Shown here: positions 7,994 to 17,146 of the stretch, piece by piece
How the letters are laid out: every line of letters begins with the position of its first letter
Numbering within the stretch: the first letter of the stretch is position 1
Assembly: GCA_019359545.1 (NCBI GenBank)
Contig: JAHHHB010000071.1
Location: forward strand, 1 to 36,844
Direction: 5' to 3'
Source: Desmonostoc geniculatum HA4340-LM1
Lineage (GTDB): Bacteria; Cyanobacteriota; Cyanobacteriia; Cyanobacteriales; Nostocaceae
DNA length: 36,844 nucleotides
Notes under the pieces: model-generated
Told to the model about the DNA's origin: nothing
Databases searched by the model: none
The model's input: only the letters and a program-made list of their open reading frames with translations
Program-made: the position numbers and the translations under genes

Positions 7994-8757
7994 ACAATAT
8001 TGAAGTTATTCGGATTACTGTGTAGGTCTACTCTCTAAGAGAGTTTTGATGCTATTTTAGCTAGTTTTAAACTGTAGGATGTGTAGCATTTAAGTAGCTA
8101 AACCAGTTTTATAACTGTCATAACAGCTTTTTTATACATTCCATTTTTAATACAAAGTTACACAAAAATATACCATCTTGGATTTGGCGATTAATATTTT
8201 CAAATCTTTATCTGTCTTGTCTAATTAATTGCATGGCAGAGTCTTTGTTAGCAGCATTAGATATTACATTTTTTCGCTGCTTAAAGATTAATTAGTAAAA
8301 CATATTTATTAGATACTTCGTAATTATAACATCCTCCAACGCCTTTGATCCGGTGATATTGATGCAATTGCTAATTTGTGATATGGAATACAAAACTGCA
8401 AAAATAGTGATGCATATTCGCGGTATTCGATTGTTCTATAGTAGTTACGCACACAAATATTTGACACCAGAGAAAAAACGGTAACAAATGATTTTTCTTA
8501 TCACTTATAATGACCGAATAAATACAGATATATCATCTGCCTGATGTAGGATATATTCAGTGATATCACTAAATTAATATTTAATAATTTAAATTCCTAA
8601 ATCTATTTAAGGTCATAGCAAATTTGTCAATCTATATATAGGTAGAAATAAAAAATGCCTTGAAAGTAGTCATTGGTCCTTTGTAAAGACAAATGACAAA
8701 GGACTAATGACTAAGGACAGCCCCCACTAGTCACAGTGCAATGTTATGGAGTAGAGC
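7994..8757. other. AT-rich gap, no gene found
   Basis: This is 764 bases of AT-rich sequence. It should hold the promoter of the small membrane protein at its left end and the terminator of the ABC gene at its right end (8667-8713). A 40-residue plus-strand frame (8362-8484) is open but lacks a ribosome-binding site, and I do not call it. Confidence 0.5.
8667..8713 (-). terminator. Terminator hairpin of the ABC ATPase gene
   Basis: TAGTCATTGGTCCTTTGT (8667-8684) and ACAAAGGACTAATGACTA (8696-8713) form an 18-bp stem with one G-U pair. On the minus strand, T-rich sequence (CATTTTTTATTTC) follows about a dozen bases after the stem. The arms are built from the TCATTTGTC-type dispersed repeat, apparently reused as a terminator. 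Confidence 0.6.
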
Positions 8758-10644
8758 TTATAACGCCCTTAGTTGGCGATTTCGCACGCGTTCGGGACTT
8801 CCAGTGGGAATTGCAGCGATTAATTTTTGTGTGTATTCTTCTTTGGGTTCTTGGTAGATGCTTTCGGCTGTGCCTTCTTCGACAATTTGACCGCGATTCA
8901 TGACTAAAATGCGATCGCTCATGAATTTGACTACACTTAAATCATGAGAAATAAAAATATAAGTCAGTTGAAAATCTGACTGTAATTCTTTAAGCAGATT
9001 TAACACCTGCGCCTGCACTGACACATCCAGCGCTGAAACTGATTCATCGCAAATAATAAATTTGGGATTTAATGCCAAAGAACGCGCTATACAAATCCGT
9101 TGGCGTTGACCACCAGAAAACTGATGGGGATAGCGGTTCATCGCATCTGCATTCAAACCCACCCGTTCTAAAAGTTCGGCTACGCGTTCCCGTCGTTGTT
9201 GCTTTGTCTTCCCAACGGAGTGGATTAACAACGGTTCCATCACCGCCTCCCCAACCTTCATCCGGGGGTCAAGGGAACTAAAAGGATTTTGGAAGACTAT
9301 TTGCATTTCCCGCCGCAGTTTTTGCAAAGGTTCTCCTTTGAGGCGAGTAATATCTTGTTTTTCAAAGATAATCTGACCACTCATCGGTTCAATTAATCGC
9401 AGCAAGGTTCTACCAAGGGTAGTTTTACCACAACCAGATTCTCCAACTAATCCCACTGTTTCCCCTGGTTTGACATCGAAAGAAACGCCATTAACTGCCA
9501 TGCTGTAGCGTTTTGTACCACCAAATACCCCACGGACTGGAAAACCAACTTTCAAGTTGCGAATTTCCAACAGGGGTTGCTTCTCGTTTAAGTTTGCCAA
9601 TCTCACAGCAATTTCTTGGCTAGTAACTTGTGGAGGTTGTGCGGGTTCTTTCGCCTGAATTACTACTTGTCCCGTTGGTGTTTCTTCGGCACTCATGTAG
9701 TCGGAAACGGTGAGTAATTTTTGGGGACGGCGGTCAAGTGTGGGGCGACAGGCTATCAAGCCTTTAGTATATGGATGTTGGGGATTGCTAAAAATTTGTT
9801 CGGAAGCACCAGATTCGACAACTTTACCTTTATACATCACCGCTACTTCGTCAGCAATTTCGGAAATTAGCCCCAAGTCGTGGGTGATGAAAATCATTGC
9901 CATGTCACGACTTTGCTGTAATTCTCGCAATAATTCCAAAATAGTCGCTTGTACCGTCACATCCAGGGCTGTGGTTGGTTCATCGGCAATTAATATTAAT
10001 GGGTTGCAAGAAATTGCCATTGCAATCATCACCCGTTGCAACTGACCCCCAGAAAGTTCATGTGGGTAGCGTTCCAGCATGGCTTCTTTGTGTTCCCTGA
10101 CCAACTGTGCTAATTTTGGCGTATCTGGTTTCGATGAATTGCTGTCAGTTTGATGCCAAGTTTCGATATACTGCTGTTGGATCTCTTCATCGCTAGGTAA
10201 AAGTTTTACCTCTTGGAGACCTGCGATCGCAATTTGTTTTGCTTCAGCGGCTGAGACATTTTGATGCCGCATAATTGCTTCTGTGAGCTGAAACCCAATG
10301 TTATAAACCGGATTGAGGGAACTCATCGGTTCTTGAAAAATCATCGCAATGTCGCCACCACGGTGTAGTTGCATTTCTTCAGGCGGCAATTTTACCAAAT
10401 CGATGGAGTTGGCGTTCTCTTGAGGGCGAAACCAGATTTCACCGCCAGCCACTCTACCAGGAGTCTGCAACAAACCCATCACAGCTAAGGATGTGACTGA
10501 TTTTCCGCTTCCCGACTCTCCTACGATTCCTAGAGTCTCACCTCGACGCAATTCAAAGGAAATACCATCCAAAGCTCTGACGATATTGCCATCACCGGGA
10601 AATTCAACTTGGAGATTGCGAACCTCTAGGACAGTTTCTCTCAT
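8758..10644 (-). CDS. Fused double ABC-transporter ATPase (OppD-OppF / GsiA type)
   Basis: This 628-residue cytoplasmic protein carries two complete ABC ATPase modules of the oligopeptide/dipeptide/nickel uptake class, one after the other. Module 1 (about 1-300): Walker A GESGSGKS, signature LSGGQLQR, Walker B LILIADEPTTALD. Module 2 (about 355-610): Walker A GESGCGKTT, signature FSGGQRQR, and FIICDESVSALD, where the usual DEP is DES. Each module is followed by the oligopeptide-type C-terminal extension (QHPYTKGLIACRP; EYTQKLIAAIP). No permease or substrate-binding gene is next to it, so its partners must be encoded elsewhere and the substrate cannot be inferred. The ATG at 10644 is preceded by AGGAG in GACTCCTATG on the opposite strand, at good spacing. 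Confidence 0.93.
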   Translation of the reverse strand: MRETVLEVRNLQVEFPGDGNIVRALDGISFELRRGETLGIVGESGSGKSVTSLAVMGLLQTPGRVAGGEIWFRPQENANSIDLVKLPPEEMQLHRGGDIAMIFQEPMSSLNPVYNIGFQLTEAIMRHQNVSAAEAKQIAIAGLQEVKLLPSDEEIQQQYIETWHQTDSNSSKPDTPKLAQLVREHKEAMLERYPHELSGGQLQRVMIAMAISCNPLILIADEPTTALDVTVQATILELLRELQQSRDMAMIFITHDLGLISEIADEVAVMYKGKVVESGASEQIFSNPQHPYTKGLIACRPTLDRRPQKLLTVSDYMSAEETPTGQVVIQAKEPAQPPQVTSQEIAVRLANLNEKQPLLEIRNLKVGFPVRGVFGGTKRYSMAVNGVSFDVKPGETVGLVGESGCGKTTLGRTLLRLIEPMSGQIIFEKQDITRLKGEPLQKLRREMQIVFQNPFSSLDPRMKVGEAVMEPLLIHSVGKTKQQRRERVAELLERVGLNADAMNRYPHQFSGGQRQRICIARSLALNPKFIICDESVSALDVSVQAQVLNLLKELQSDFQLTYIFISHDLSVVKFMSDRILVMNRGQIVEEGTAESIYQEPKEEYTQKLIAAIPTGSPERVRNRQLRAL

Positions 10645-11081
10645 AGGAGTCGGGTAGGAATTCTAACTTAAAATTATCTGGATTTTAACAATACTTTTGA
10701 TGCGTATGTCAGTAATTTTAGCTTTTGCATTGTTTGTCAGTTTTTTTACTGCTGACAGTAATTGACATCACACTTTCCACAATATACACGCATTTGCGAT
10801 GTAGACCTGCTTGGGATTTGCGGAAGTTGCGATCGCGTCGTGGTATCTTCTGTATTCAGAGTTCAGTGTTTACCGAAAAAATGGGTTTAAAGCCAAATTG
10901 GTTAAAGCTGTACTTTAGACTAAGAAGCAGAAAAGGACTTTGTATCATTGATTGTGAATTTTTGCAAATCAAATTAAAAAAATAGCACACCCTAAAGGAT
11001 GGCTACTTCTAGAAATTATTTAATCGTAATATTTTTTGCTAAGTTATGTTTAGCAAATTCAAGACATCTAAACTACCAACT
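10645..11081. other. Intergenic gap
   Basis: This is promoter space for the ABC ATPase gene (minus strand) and the downstream region of ssb. An 86-codon plus-strand frame at 10725-10985 has unusual basic composition and no ribosome-binding site, and is not called. A HIP1 site lies near 10829. Confidence 0.5.
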
Positions 11082-11651
11082 TTAGAACGGAATATCATCT
11101 GGATCTGGTTCTTCTTGTTTCACCGCTGGGTAGGTGGTTCGCTCATAATTTGCAGGTTGGGGTACCGGTTCATAACTTGTTGCTGGGGGAGTAACGCCAA
11201 CGGGACTTGCCACTGGGGTAGGTGCTGGACGTTGTGACTCATAATTAGGAATATTTGTCTCTGGTGGACGGGATGCTGATGGTTGTCGCGGGGAAGTTTC
11301 GGTGAATGATGGAGTTTCGGTTGGCGAGAAAGATGTAGTATTAAAACTACCTCCAACAGATTGAATTTGTTGTACTGTTAATTCAGCGCGTTTTTCTTTA
11401 AAACCTTCTTGACGCTCAACAGTAGTCATACTTAAACGTCCTACCAAGATAACGCGATCGCCTTGGTGATAGTTTTGCTGAATTTCTGTTGCTAAATTCC
11501 CCCAACCAACTACTTTTAGGGTAGCTGGCGGATCTTCTGGTTTTTGAGAATTGGGAAACTGTACCAGCATTTCCGTGACTCCCAGATTATCCGCTGTGTA
11601 GCGCAGTTGCGGCTCGTTAACAATTTCCGCCATTAAAACGCAGCTGTTCAT
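11082..11651 (-). CDS. ssb: Single-stranded DNA-binding protein
   Basis: This 189-residue protein has an N-terminal OB-fold of about 100 residues (MNSCVLMAEIVNEPQLRY..., VVGWGNLATEI, GDRVILVGRLS, RAELTVQQI), then a Pro/Ser/Thr-rich linker of about 75 residues. It ends in the acidic tail DPDDIPF that recruits DNA-repair and replication partners. The start is ATG at 11651, with AGGAG eight bases upstream; the in-frame extension to 11672 has no such site. The long linker and the divergent OB-fold are typical of a cyanobacterial SSB form. Cyanobacteria often have several SSB paralogues, and which one this is cannot be told here. Confidence 0.88.
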   Translation of the reverse strand: MNSCVLMAEIVNEPQLRYTADNLGVTEMLVQFPNSQKPEDPPATLKVVGWGNLATEIQQNYHQGDRVILVGRLSMTTVERQEGFKEKRAELTVQQIQSVGGSFNTTSFSPTETPSFTETSPRQPSASRPPETNIPNYESQRPAPTPVASPVGVTPPATSYEPVPQPANYERTTYPAVKQEEPDPDDIPF

Positions 11652-12107
11652 TAAAATTACTCCTGACTGCAAAAAGTGCTGATTGAAATAGAAGGCGTTT
11701 TTCTATGTAGCGCCAATTAATATCTAAATATGTTTGAAGAAGAATACAGAATACAGAATTCAGAATCACTGTTCTTGAGGATTGGGATTCGCCACCTAGA
11801 AGCACCACAAAATTCAAAATTGGGGATGGTGTTTTACCATTGTATTCATCTACCAGAAGTTACAAATTCAATTCTGACTCCTGACTGCTGACTCCTGACT
11901 CCTGAATTCTGAATTCTGAATTCTTACTTTTTAGTCATTTCTAGCATAAAAGCCAAGCGATCGCTTTGAACAGCATTAAATATGCCGCTCGCCACTTCCG
12001 CCTGACTAGGATGAGCATTGAATTCTGCATTTAGTAGTATAATTGTACCATTAGTTGCAAAAATATCAAAAATTCCAGAGCAAAAATTAAGTTGGGAGCA
12101 ATTTTGA
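11652..12107. other. Gap with heptamer mosaic between ssb and the LptD-like gene
   Basis: It contains ACAGAAT/TTCAGAAT units (11737-11770) and a GACTCCT/GAATTCT mosaic (11869-11926). A GTG-initiated minus-strand frame across 11924-12130 overlaps the end of the upstream gene and is not called. The ssb promoter is expected in the left part. Confidence 0.5.
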
Positions 12108-14729
12108 CTAATAGTTCTGTTGGACACCACCCACTACTGGCTTAACATCAGAAAATGGATCTGCACCACCATTCCAGTTAAAATCGCTAATTCGGATGCT
12201 GAAAGCACCGAATTCCAGTACCGGATTGTAACGCAAGGTGATGCCGTAGGTGCGGCGGCTGTATTCCACAATGTAGTCAGTGCTGGATTCTTTACCTGTA
12301 TCTAAGTTAATTGATGTTTGAAATCCTAAGCGCAGAGGTCCGTAGATTTGCTGTGTAATTCCAGCACTTAAGACTTTGTTATCAACGGAGCGATCGAATA
12401 AAAAAGGCGATAATCCGTTATTTAAACCTTGAGAGTAAGTAATATTAAAGGCTGTATAGTCTAAAAAGGGTCGAGAAAAATGACCAATTTGCCCTTGTAA
12501 ACCAATTGTACCAGTTAGGGTGCTTTGGCTATCTCCATTGGTATAATAACTGCTGGTGCCTGTGAGTCCAGTGACCGCTTGCAAGTAAGGAACCACAGGG
12601 CTAGCTGTGTATCGTAATCCCTCGCTGGCTGTGGGTGGTAATGGTTTTCCCTGCCAAAGTAAGAACCCAGTACTGAGGGCAGCACTGCCTTGTAGGCGAC
12701 CTAGTGAAATGCGATCGTTTTGCCGCCCCAGTTCTAGTAAATCTGGGCGATCGGTGTTGGCATCGATATACTGGGCACTTGCTTGATAGCTGAGGTTGAT
12801 GCCACTTTTGCCTAAAGGAATCACAGGAGAAGTAATTAGACCACCGAAACTACTCTGGACGGTTTGAAAGCCAAGTGTGCCGTTGTAGAGACGATCGCGG
12901 TAATTATATTGCACATTCAAGAGATGAGGAAGGCGATCGCCTATTTTTTGGCGCAATGCGAAGTTTGCCCGGAAACTGTCTTCCACATCGTTGAGGTCAA
13001 AACTGGTTAACTCTCCAGTACCCTGAAGTATAGTTCGTGGACTCAAAACAGAATTTATCTTTGTTTTCACGCCAAACAGTGCGCCTAAGTTATCCGTTCC
13101 TTCCACAGCTTTCTGTACTAAGAACTGGGGCGTGATTGTCAGCCGTGTCTGCTCTGTATCGATGACTGGAAAGCCACGCTCAACATAGAAACCACCCCGG
13201 TCTTCTCCATCATAGCCAGGAGAGACTATAAAGGGTGTAACATCGCGCTCCCGGCGGTCAATCTTCTGCTGATCCACCGGAATTGGTAAGGAGATGCTTT
13301 GATCTAATACCAAACGCTGACTCTGTGTCCGGATGCGGTCTACCAAGGGTGATTCCCGCGTCAAAGTGACTTTATCTGCACGTAACTCTAGTTCTGGGGG
13401 TGAAAAAGGGTCATTGGTAATGCGGACATCCCTTGCTTGCCAGCCTTGGGGATAGAAGTCAATCTGTTGGGCTTCAAATCTCACCCGCTTGACTGAACCG
13501 CCAGCTATGGGGGGCGGAATGTTGGTAGCTTCTGCTTGACCACCACCAACTGTGACATTAATTCCTCCAGGACTGCTGACTCCTGAAAGCGGCTGATTGG
13601 CTATAACGCGATCGCTTGGTGGGCGTTTTGGTACTCCACCAGCTCTGATATCTGTGGATGAGAAGGCAAAATCTGTATTGGTTGAGGGTAAATAAATTTC
13701 TCCCCTACCATTTAGCATTTCGCCGCTATCTTGAACAAAATTATAGGTAAAACGTTGTCCTCGCAGTACCTGGTCGCCCCGTGTGAGAGTTACATTACCT
13801 TCCCCCGCAGCAATCAAGTTATTTAAATTCACTTGCAAGCGATCGGCATCCACTACCGCTCCATCAAATCGGACAACTACATTACCAACAGCCGTAATAA
13901 TGCGCTTTTGTTCGTCATATTCTTGGCGATCTGAAGTCACTTCCACAATTCTGGGCGCAGCAGGTGGCGTTGTGGTAGCTGGCGCTTGTGGCTGATTGGT
14001 GGTGTCTACTTGTGGCGTAGGTGTTGGTGCTTGGCTTTGGGAATAAAATTCTACGGTGATGGGCGCCGAGAGTTGCTTTGTCGGGTTGCGAGATTTGAAT
14101 TGTATTAAGTTTTGTACTGATTGAGAATTTGATGCAGGAGCAGGAGGGGGGGATGTGGGGAAGGGGGGACGCGGGGAGGGGGGGACGCGGGGAGGGGGGG
14201 AGGGACTAGAGTTAGAGGTAGGAGAGTCTAATGAGGTTTGTTTTTCTTCATTAGTAGAGTTGGGATTTGGCGATCGCTCTTGAAATTCTTGAGATAGTTC
14301 AAGCTGCGCGTCTCCCTGTCCCTCTACCTTTGTATCTTGTTTTTCGCCTAAATTAGAAATTTGAAATTGCTGGGTGGGATAACCAACTTCTAGAGATTGC
14401 CCCAGAAGTGCTGCACTTTCGGGGGCGGTGACAGAGGAAAATTCTGGGGGGAAAGTTTTTGGTGGATCGGGTACAGATGGAGTTTCGGCGAATAGCAACT
14501 TATGACCAGTGGATTGGGTCTCAGTTGGCGATCGCGGATCGCTTTTCGTGTCATGTGCGATCGCCAACTGAGCCAAATCGTTGCGATTCTTCGATTTGTC
14601 CGTGTTTAAGTCTATCCCAGTCTTGACACCTGAAGCAGACTTTGTATCACTAACAGATGAGACGGGATTGGCAGCTTGTAAAGGTTCGAGGATAGGAGGC
14701 GGATCGGGCGGCAGAACTGGATGAAGCAT
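12108..14729 (-). CDS. DUF3769 / LptD (OstA)-like outer-membrane beta-barrel protein
   Basis: This 873-residue protein is likely the cyanobacterial counterpart of LptD, which inserts lipopolysaccharide into the outer membrane. Residues 1 to about 250 are low-complexity (Pro, Ser, Thr, Gln). Next comes an OstA/LptA-like jellyroll (EVTSDRQEYDEQKRIITAVG..., GEGNVTLTRGDQVLRGQRF), then a long beta-barrel region of alternating strands to the C-terminus (...GGVQQNY). The start is ATG at 14729; an in-frame TTG lies at 14753. No signal peptide is encoded in this frame, although a signal-like hydrophobic stretch exists just upstream in another frame (see findings). The stretch encoding PPPRVPPSPRPPFPTSPPP is a G-rich direct repeat. 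The family assignment rests on motif recognition only. Confidence 0.82.
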   Translation of the reverse strand: MLHPVLPPDPPPILEPLQAANPVSSVSDTKSASGVKTGIDLNTDKSKNRNDLAQLAIAHDTKSDPRSPTETQSTGHKLLFAETPSVPDPPKTFPPEFSSVTAPESAALLGQSLEVGYPTQQFQISNLGEKQDTKVEGQGDAQLELSQEFQERSPNPNSTNEEKQTSLDSPTSNSSPSPPPRVPPSPRPPFPTSPPPAPASNSQSVQNLIQFKSRNPTKQLSAPITVEFYSQSQAPTPTPQVDTTNQPQAPATTTPPAAPRIVEVTSDRQEYDEQKRIITAVGNVVVRFDGAVVDADRLQVNLNNLIAAGEGNVTLTRGDQVLRGQRFTYNFVQDSGEMLNGRGEIYLPSTNTDFAFSSTDIRAGGVPKRPPSDRVIANQPLSGVSSPGGINVTVGGGQAEATNIPPPIAGGSVKRVRFEAQQIDFYPQGWQARDVRITNDPFSPPELELRADKVTLTRESPLVDRIRTQSQRLVLDQSISLPIPVDQQKIDRRERDVTPFIVSPGYDGEDRGGFYVERGFPVIDTEQTRLTITPQFLVQKAVEGTDNLGALFGVKTKINSVLSPRTILQGTGELTSFDLNDVEDSFRANFALRQKIGDRLPHLLNVQYNYRDRLYNGTLGFQTVQSSFGGLITSPVIPLGKSGINLSYQASAQYIDANTDRPDLLELGRQNDRISLGRLQGSAALSTGFLLWQGKPLPPTASEGLRYTASPVVPYLQAVTGLTGTSSYYTNGDSQSTLTGTIGLQGQIGHFSRPFLDYTAFNITYSQGLNNGLSPFLFDRSVDNKVLSAGITQQIYGPLRLGFQTSINLDTGKESSTDYIVEYSRRTYGITLRYNPVLEFGAFSIRISDFNWNGGADPFSDVKPVVGGVQQNY
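14156..14210. repeat. G-rich direct repeat inside the LptD-like gene
   Basis: Two copies of GGGGGGACGCGGGGAGG follow each other and continue into a G-run. They encode the Pro-rich linker of the LptD-like protein. GGGGACGCGGG recurs in the intergenic repeat at 15176, so this looks like a dispersed repeat that lies within a coding region. Confidence 0.65.
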
Positions 14730-14910
14730 ATTTGGGCAGAACCGAGCTAACAAACAGCCAAATGACGAACAAAAGCATGAATATACATTTTGCCTTCTGA
14801 CTGTCGCCTTCTGCTACTTTTAGCAGGAAACTTACTAACTTTAGCCTAGTAAGTTTCCGTGGCGTTGAGTATTTTCCGCCTTCCAAAGTTGTGGATGATT
14901 TATCGCTCTT

Positions 14911-15027
14911 TTACTCCAAGTCCCGACGGCCGGGGTTACGAGCTGGGTCGTTCGACAAAAATCCGAAGACGAAGATAGCTACAAAGAAGGCAACAACAAT
15001 ATAAACAGCGATTTTTAAAGTCACCAT
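14911..15027 (-). CDS. psbI: Photosystem II reaction-centre protein I
   Basis: PsbI is a 38-residue single-span thylakoid protein that associates with D1 in the photosystem II core. The frame reads MVTLKIAVYIVVAFFVAI, then FVFGFLSNDPARNPGRRDLE and a stop, matching PsbI closely over its whole length: hydrophobic span about residues 4-24, then a conserved Asn/Pro/Arg-rich tail ending in DLE. GGAG lies eight bases before the ATG. It is monocistronic by appearance, between the LptD-like gene and an acyltransferase gene. It is easily missed because of its size. Confidence 0.96.
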   Translation of the reverse strand: MVTLKIAVYIVVAFFVAIFVFGFLSNDPARNPGRRDLE

Positions 15028-15417
15028 ACAAATATCTCCAACGGGTATGACAAAGAGAGCTTTTCTTTCAGTATCTGCCATGCAGAAAAGGTAGCTACTT
15101 TATATTACCCACATCTCGTCCATTTTTGAGACGACTTTCTGGGGATTGGGGATTGGGGACTGGGGACTGGAAATTGGGGACGCGGGTAAATGAGAGGCAG
15201 AGAAGATGATACAGAGGCGATTAATCGCGTCTCGACTCACTCCCAATGCCCAAGTTTATTGAGAATCGTGCATGTCTAACTTGATAGATGTCCCTAAAAA
15301 ATAACTCAGAGACTAGCTATTCTCGTGACGTTAATTAACAGTATAAGTTTCCTAAAAAGTAGAGGTTACAGGGAACACTTGCCATACCCCAATCCCCAAT
15401 CCCCAATCTCCAATCCC
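15028..15417. other. psbI upstream region with CCCCAAT-type heptamer repeats
   Basis: The psbI promoter is expected in the first 100 bases. At 15141-15186 there is a GGGGATT/GGGGACT tandem tract, and at 15387-15419 the complementary CCCCAAT tract, immediately beyond the acyltransferase stop codon. The two tracts are inverted relative to each other and about 200 bases apart. No gene is seen. Confidence 0.6.
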
Positions 15418-15419
15418 CT
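15387..15419. repeat. CCCCAAT short tandem heptamer repeat
   Basis: About four and a half units of CCCCAAT (one variant, CTCCAAT) run up to the end of the acyltransferase gene. CCCCAAT is one of the classical short tandem heptamer units of heterocystous cyanobacteria. The inverse type, GGGGATT, is at 15141-15186. Confidence 0.8.
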
Positions 15420-16116
15420 ATTTCTCCTGAAGTGTTGCTAAATTCTTCCCGATTCGGTTTTTGATGACTCGTGCAGGTATGCCTACAGCAACGGAGAAAG
15501 GAGGAATATCTTTATTGACAACTGCTCCTGCACCAATCACACAGCCTTTACCGATGGTAACGCCATCTAATACTGTTACTCCGTGTCCTAGCCAACAGTC
15601 ATCCTCAATTACAATTCCCTTGCGAGTCACACCTTGGTATTTCATCGGTTGCATTGGGTCGGCAAAATTATGATTATTGGCATATATCCCTGAGTGGGCA
15701 GCAATCATACAGTGTTTGCCAATTTTAATGTCTCCTGGACCTTCAATACAAACGTTGGGAGCAATGAAGGTGTCTTCATCAATATGTATACACGTATCTG
15801 ACAAACACCCGATATCAACGTAACGTTCAATAGCGACTCTATTTGCTAGATGAATTCTATTATTTTTGTGTCCTCTAGCATCTAACCGCACACCTTGGAA
15901 AATATATACTCCACTGCCAATTTCAATACAAGAAGTACCGTTAAATTCAACACCATTTTGAATATAAACTTGGCTGCCTATTTGGGCAAAAATAGTACGA
16001 TATACCAAATTTCGCAACTTTGGTCCGAGAATTAGTGTAGGAATATCTCCTAACACGGTAGTTACTAAAAGTTCTTGGGCGCGTTGCAATTTTGAGGAAT
16101 ATTGGTTGTTACGCAT
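15418..16116 (-). CDS. Hexapeptide-repeat (left-handed beta-helix) acyltransferase
   Basis: This 232-residue protein is an O- or N-acyltransferase of the maltose/galactoside acetyltransferase-like group, probably acetylating a sugar or polysaccharide precursor. Left-handed beta-helix hexapeptide repeats run through most of it (IEIGSGVYI, IKIGKHCMI, IVIEDDCWLGHGVTVLDGV, TIGKGCVIGAGAVVNKDI). The presumed catalytic His lies in YANNHNFADP near residue 145, and the C-terminus has the family ending VAVGIPARVIK. The start is ATG at 16116; an in-frame TTG at 16134 has no better ribosome-binding site. No glycan cluster surrounds it, so the acceptor is unknown. Confidence 0.85.
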   Translation of the reverse strand: MRNNQYSSKLQRAQELLVTTVLGDIPTLILGPKLRNLVYRTIFAQIGSQVYIQNGVEFNGTSCIEIGSGVYIFQGVRLDARGHKNNRIHLANRVAIERYVDIGCLSDTCIHIDEDTFIAPNVCIEGPGDIKIGKHCMIAAHSGIYANNHNFADPMQPMKYQGVTRKGIVIEDDCWLGHGVTVLDGVTIGKGCVIGAGAVVNKDIPPFSVAVGIPARVIKNRIGKNLATLQEK

Positions 16117-16747
16117 GGTTACATATCTCTTCAATCAAGTGTTGTTGACAGTTTTGAAGCTTTTTTTGGGTTGTATCCTAATCTCATGCCCATACCAGTA
16201 TCTCGGTATTTCTTAATACCTGATTTAGACTAGTGGTATTACTATATTTCCCAAGATTTTTTGGACAAACCAAAGTCTCGCTTTGACTATATGAGCAATT
16301 TTTTCACTTTGATGTGGTATGAACACTCAATTGATATGCACAATTACCTTGATAACTAGAAGCTTTTGCAGCAGTCAAGTTACATAAAAGTTTTGTTTCT
16401 TTTTCACTAGACTGAATTAACAAAACAACATCAGTGCATTGCACAGCCAAAGCTCAGACTATATAAATTGTCTGATGGGAATATTTGCAGGTTGAGATGG
16501 GCTACTGTTTTGGTTATTGGGCAAAAAATTTTTAAAGCTTGTTACACAATTGCGCGTAGAGTTGTTTACCTGAAGGCTACTTATTCTCAGGCAGTTTTAG
16601 CGTGTTAAAACAACTCAGTCCCACAAGCTATTTGACAACAAAATACATTTAACTAGACTCTTTTAATGACCAGAGACAATCTTTGTCTAGCAGGATAATG
16701 TAATATTGTTGGATTTTGATGGGTAATTGTGCCCAAATAAAATCCAA
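16117..16747. other. Gene-poor gap
   Basis: This is about 630 bases with no credible open frame on either strand. The right end contains the hairpin at 16709-16747. The left end should hold the acyltransferase promoter. Confidence 0.45.
16709..16747 (-). terminator. Hairpin directly after the small ORF stop codon
   Basis: TTGGATTTT (16709-16717) and AAAATCCAA (16739-16747) are perfectly complementary, with an inner GGG/CCC pairing. The stem begins at the base after the stop codon of the 54-codon ORF on the minus strand, where a terminator would be expected. It lacks a strong T-run. Confidence 0.45.
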
Positions 16748-16912
16748 TTAAGGTGGATTATCTCCTACATCAGCCATCACATTGAAGTTAACCATCGGTG
16801 CAAACAAGTAAGCGCTTCCCCGACTGCTATGACGGCTTTCTTGCAACGAATTTCTAGAGTATGCTGCTCCAATCATGTTGCACACGGATGATTTACAGAC
16901 CAACCAATTCAT
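16748..16912 (-). CDS. Candidate small protein, 54 residues, unknown
   Basis: An ATG-initiated frame of 54 codons reads MNWLVCKSSVCNMIGAAYSR, then a Ser/Arg-rich middle (ESRHSSRGS), then YLFAPMVNFNVMADVGDNPP and stop. I do not recognise a family. For it: mixed, protein-like composition; position in the middle of an otherwise empty 1.3-kb gap; and a hairpin that begins right at the stop. Against it: no Shine-Dalgarno sequence and no HIP1 or codon-use support. The two Cys and the Ser/Arg-rich middle could suit a signalling or modified peptide, but that is speculation. Confidence 0.4.
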   Translation of the reverse strand: MNWLVCKSSVCNMIGAAYSRNSLQESRHSSRGSAYLFAPMVNFNVMADVGDNPP

Positions 16913-17062
16913 CGTTGTAATTAGATGAATGGCTTTTAATTACAATTGTTTTTAAAGATAACACATTTTATTTTTAGTGGTGCAATATTCTTAAATTCGT
17001 TTATTTTGCGACTATTTACTGATAAAAATTAGGCAAATCAGCTAAGTTTTTTACGGTAATTA

Positions 17063-17146
17063 GGGAGTGGGGAGTGGGGAGTGGGGAGATGGGGGAGATG
17101 AGGGAGATAGGGGTACAAATGACAAATGACAAATGACTAATGACTG
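17063..17146. repeat. GGGGAGT and GACAAAT tandem heptamer mosaic
   Basis: Three units of GGGGAGT pass into GGGGGAGATGAGGGAGATAG and then into ACAAATG/ACTAATG units. The complementary CCCCACT tract is at 31814-31838 with GTCATTT units just before it, so the same mosaic exists in opposite orientation. Confidence 0.75.

Noticed and set aside
8362..8484. 40-residue plus-strand frame in the AT-rich gap
   Set aside because: Short, no clear Shine-Dalgarno sequence, no supporting terminator and no recognisable features.
10725..10985. 86-codon plus-strand frame between the ABC gene and ssb
   Set aside because: Composition is unlike a normal protein, there is no ribosome-binding site, and it lies where the minus-strand gene needs its promoter.
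11924..12130. 68-codon GTG-start frame overlapping the end of the LptD-like gene
   Set aside because: It looks slightly protein-like, but needs a GTG without ribosome-binding site and overlaps a well-supported gene; evidence is too weak to call.
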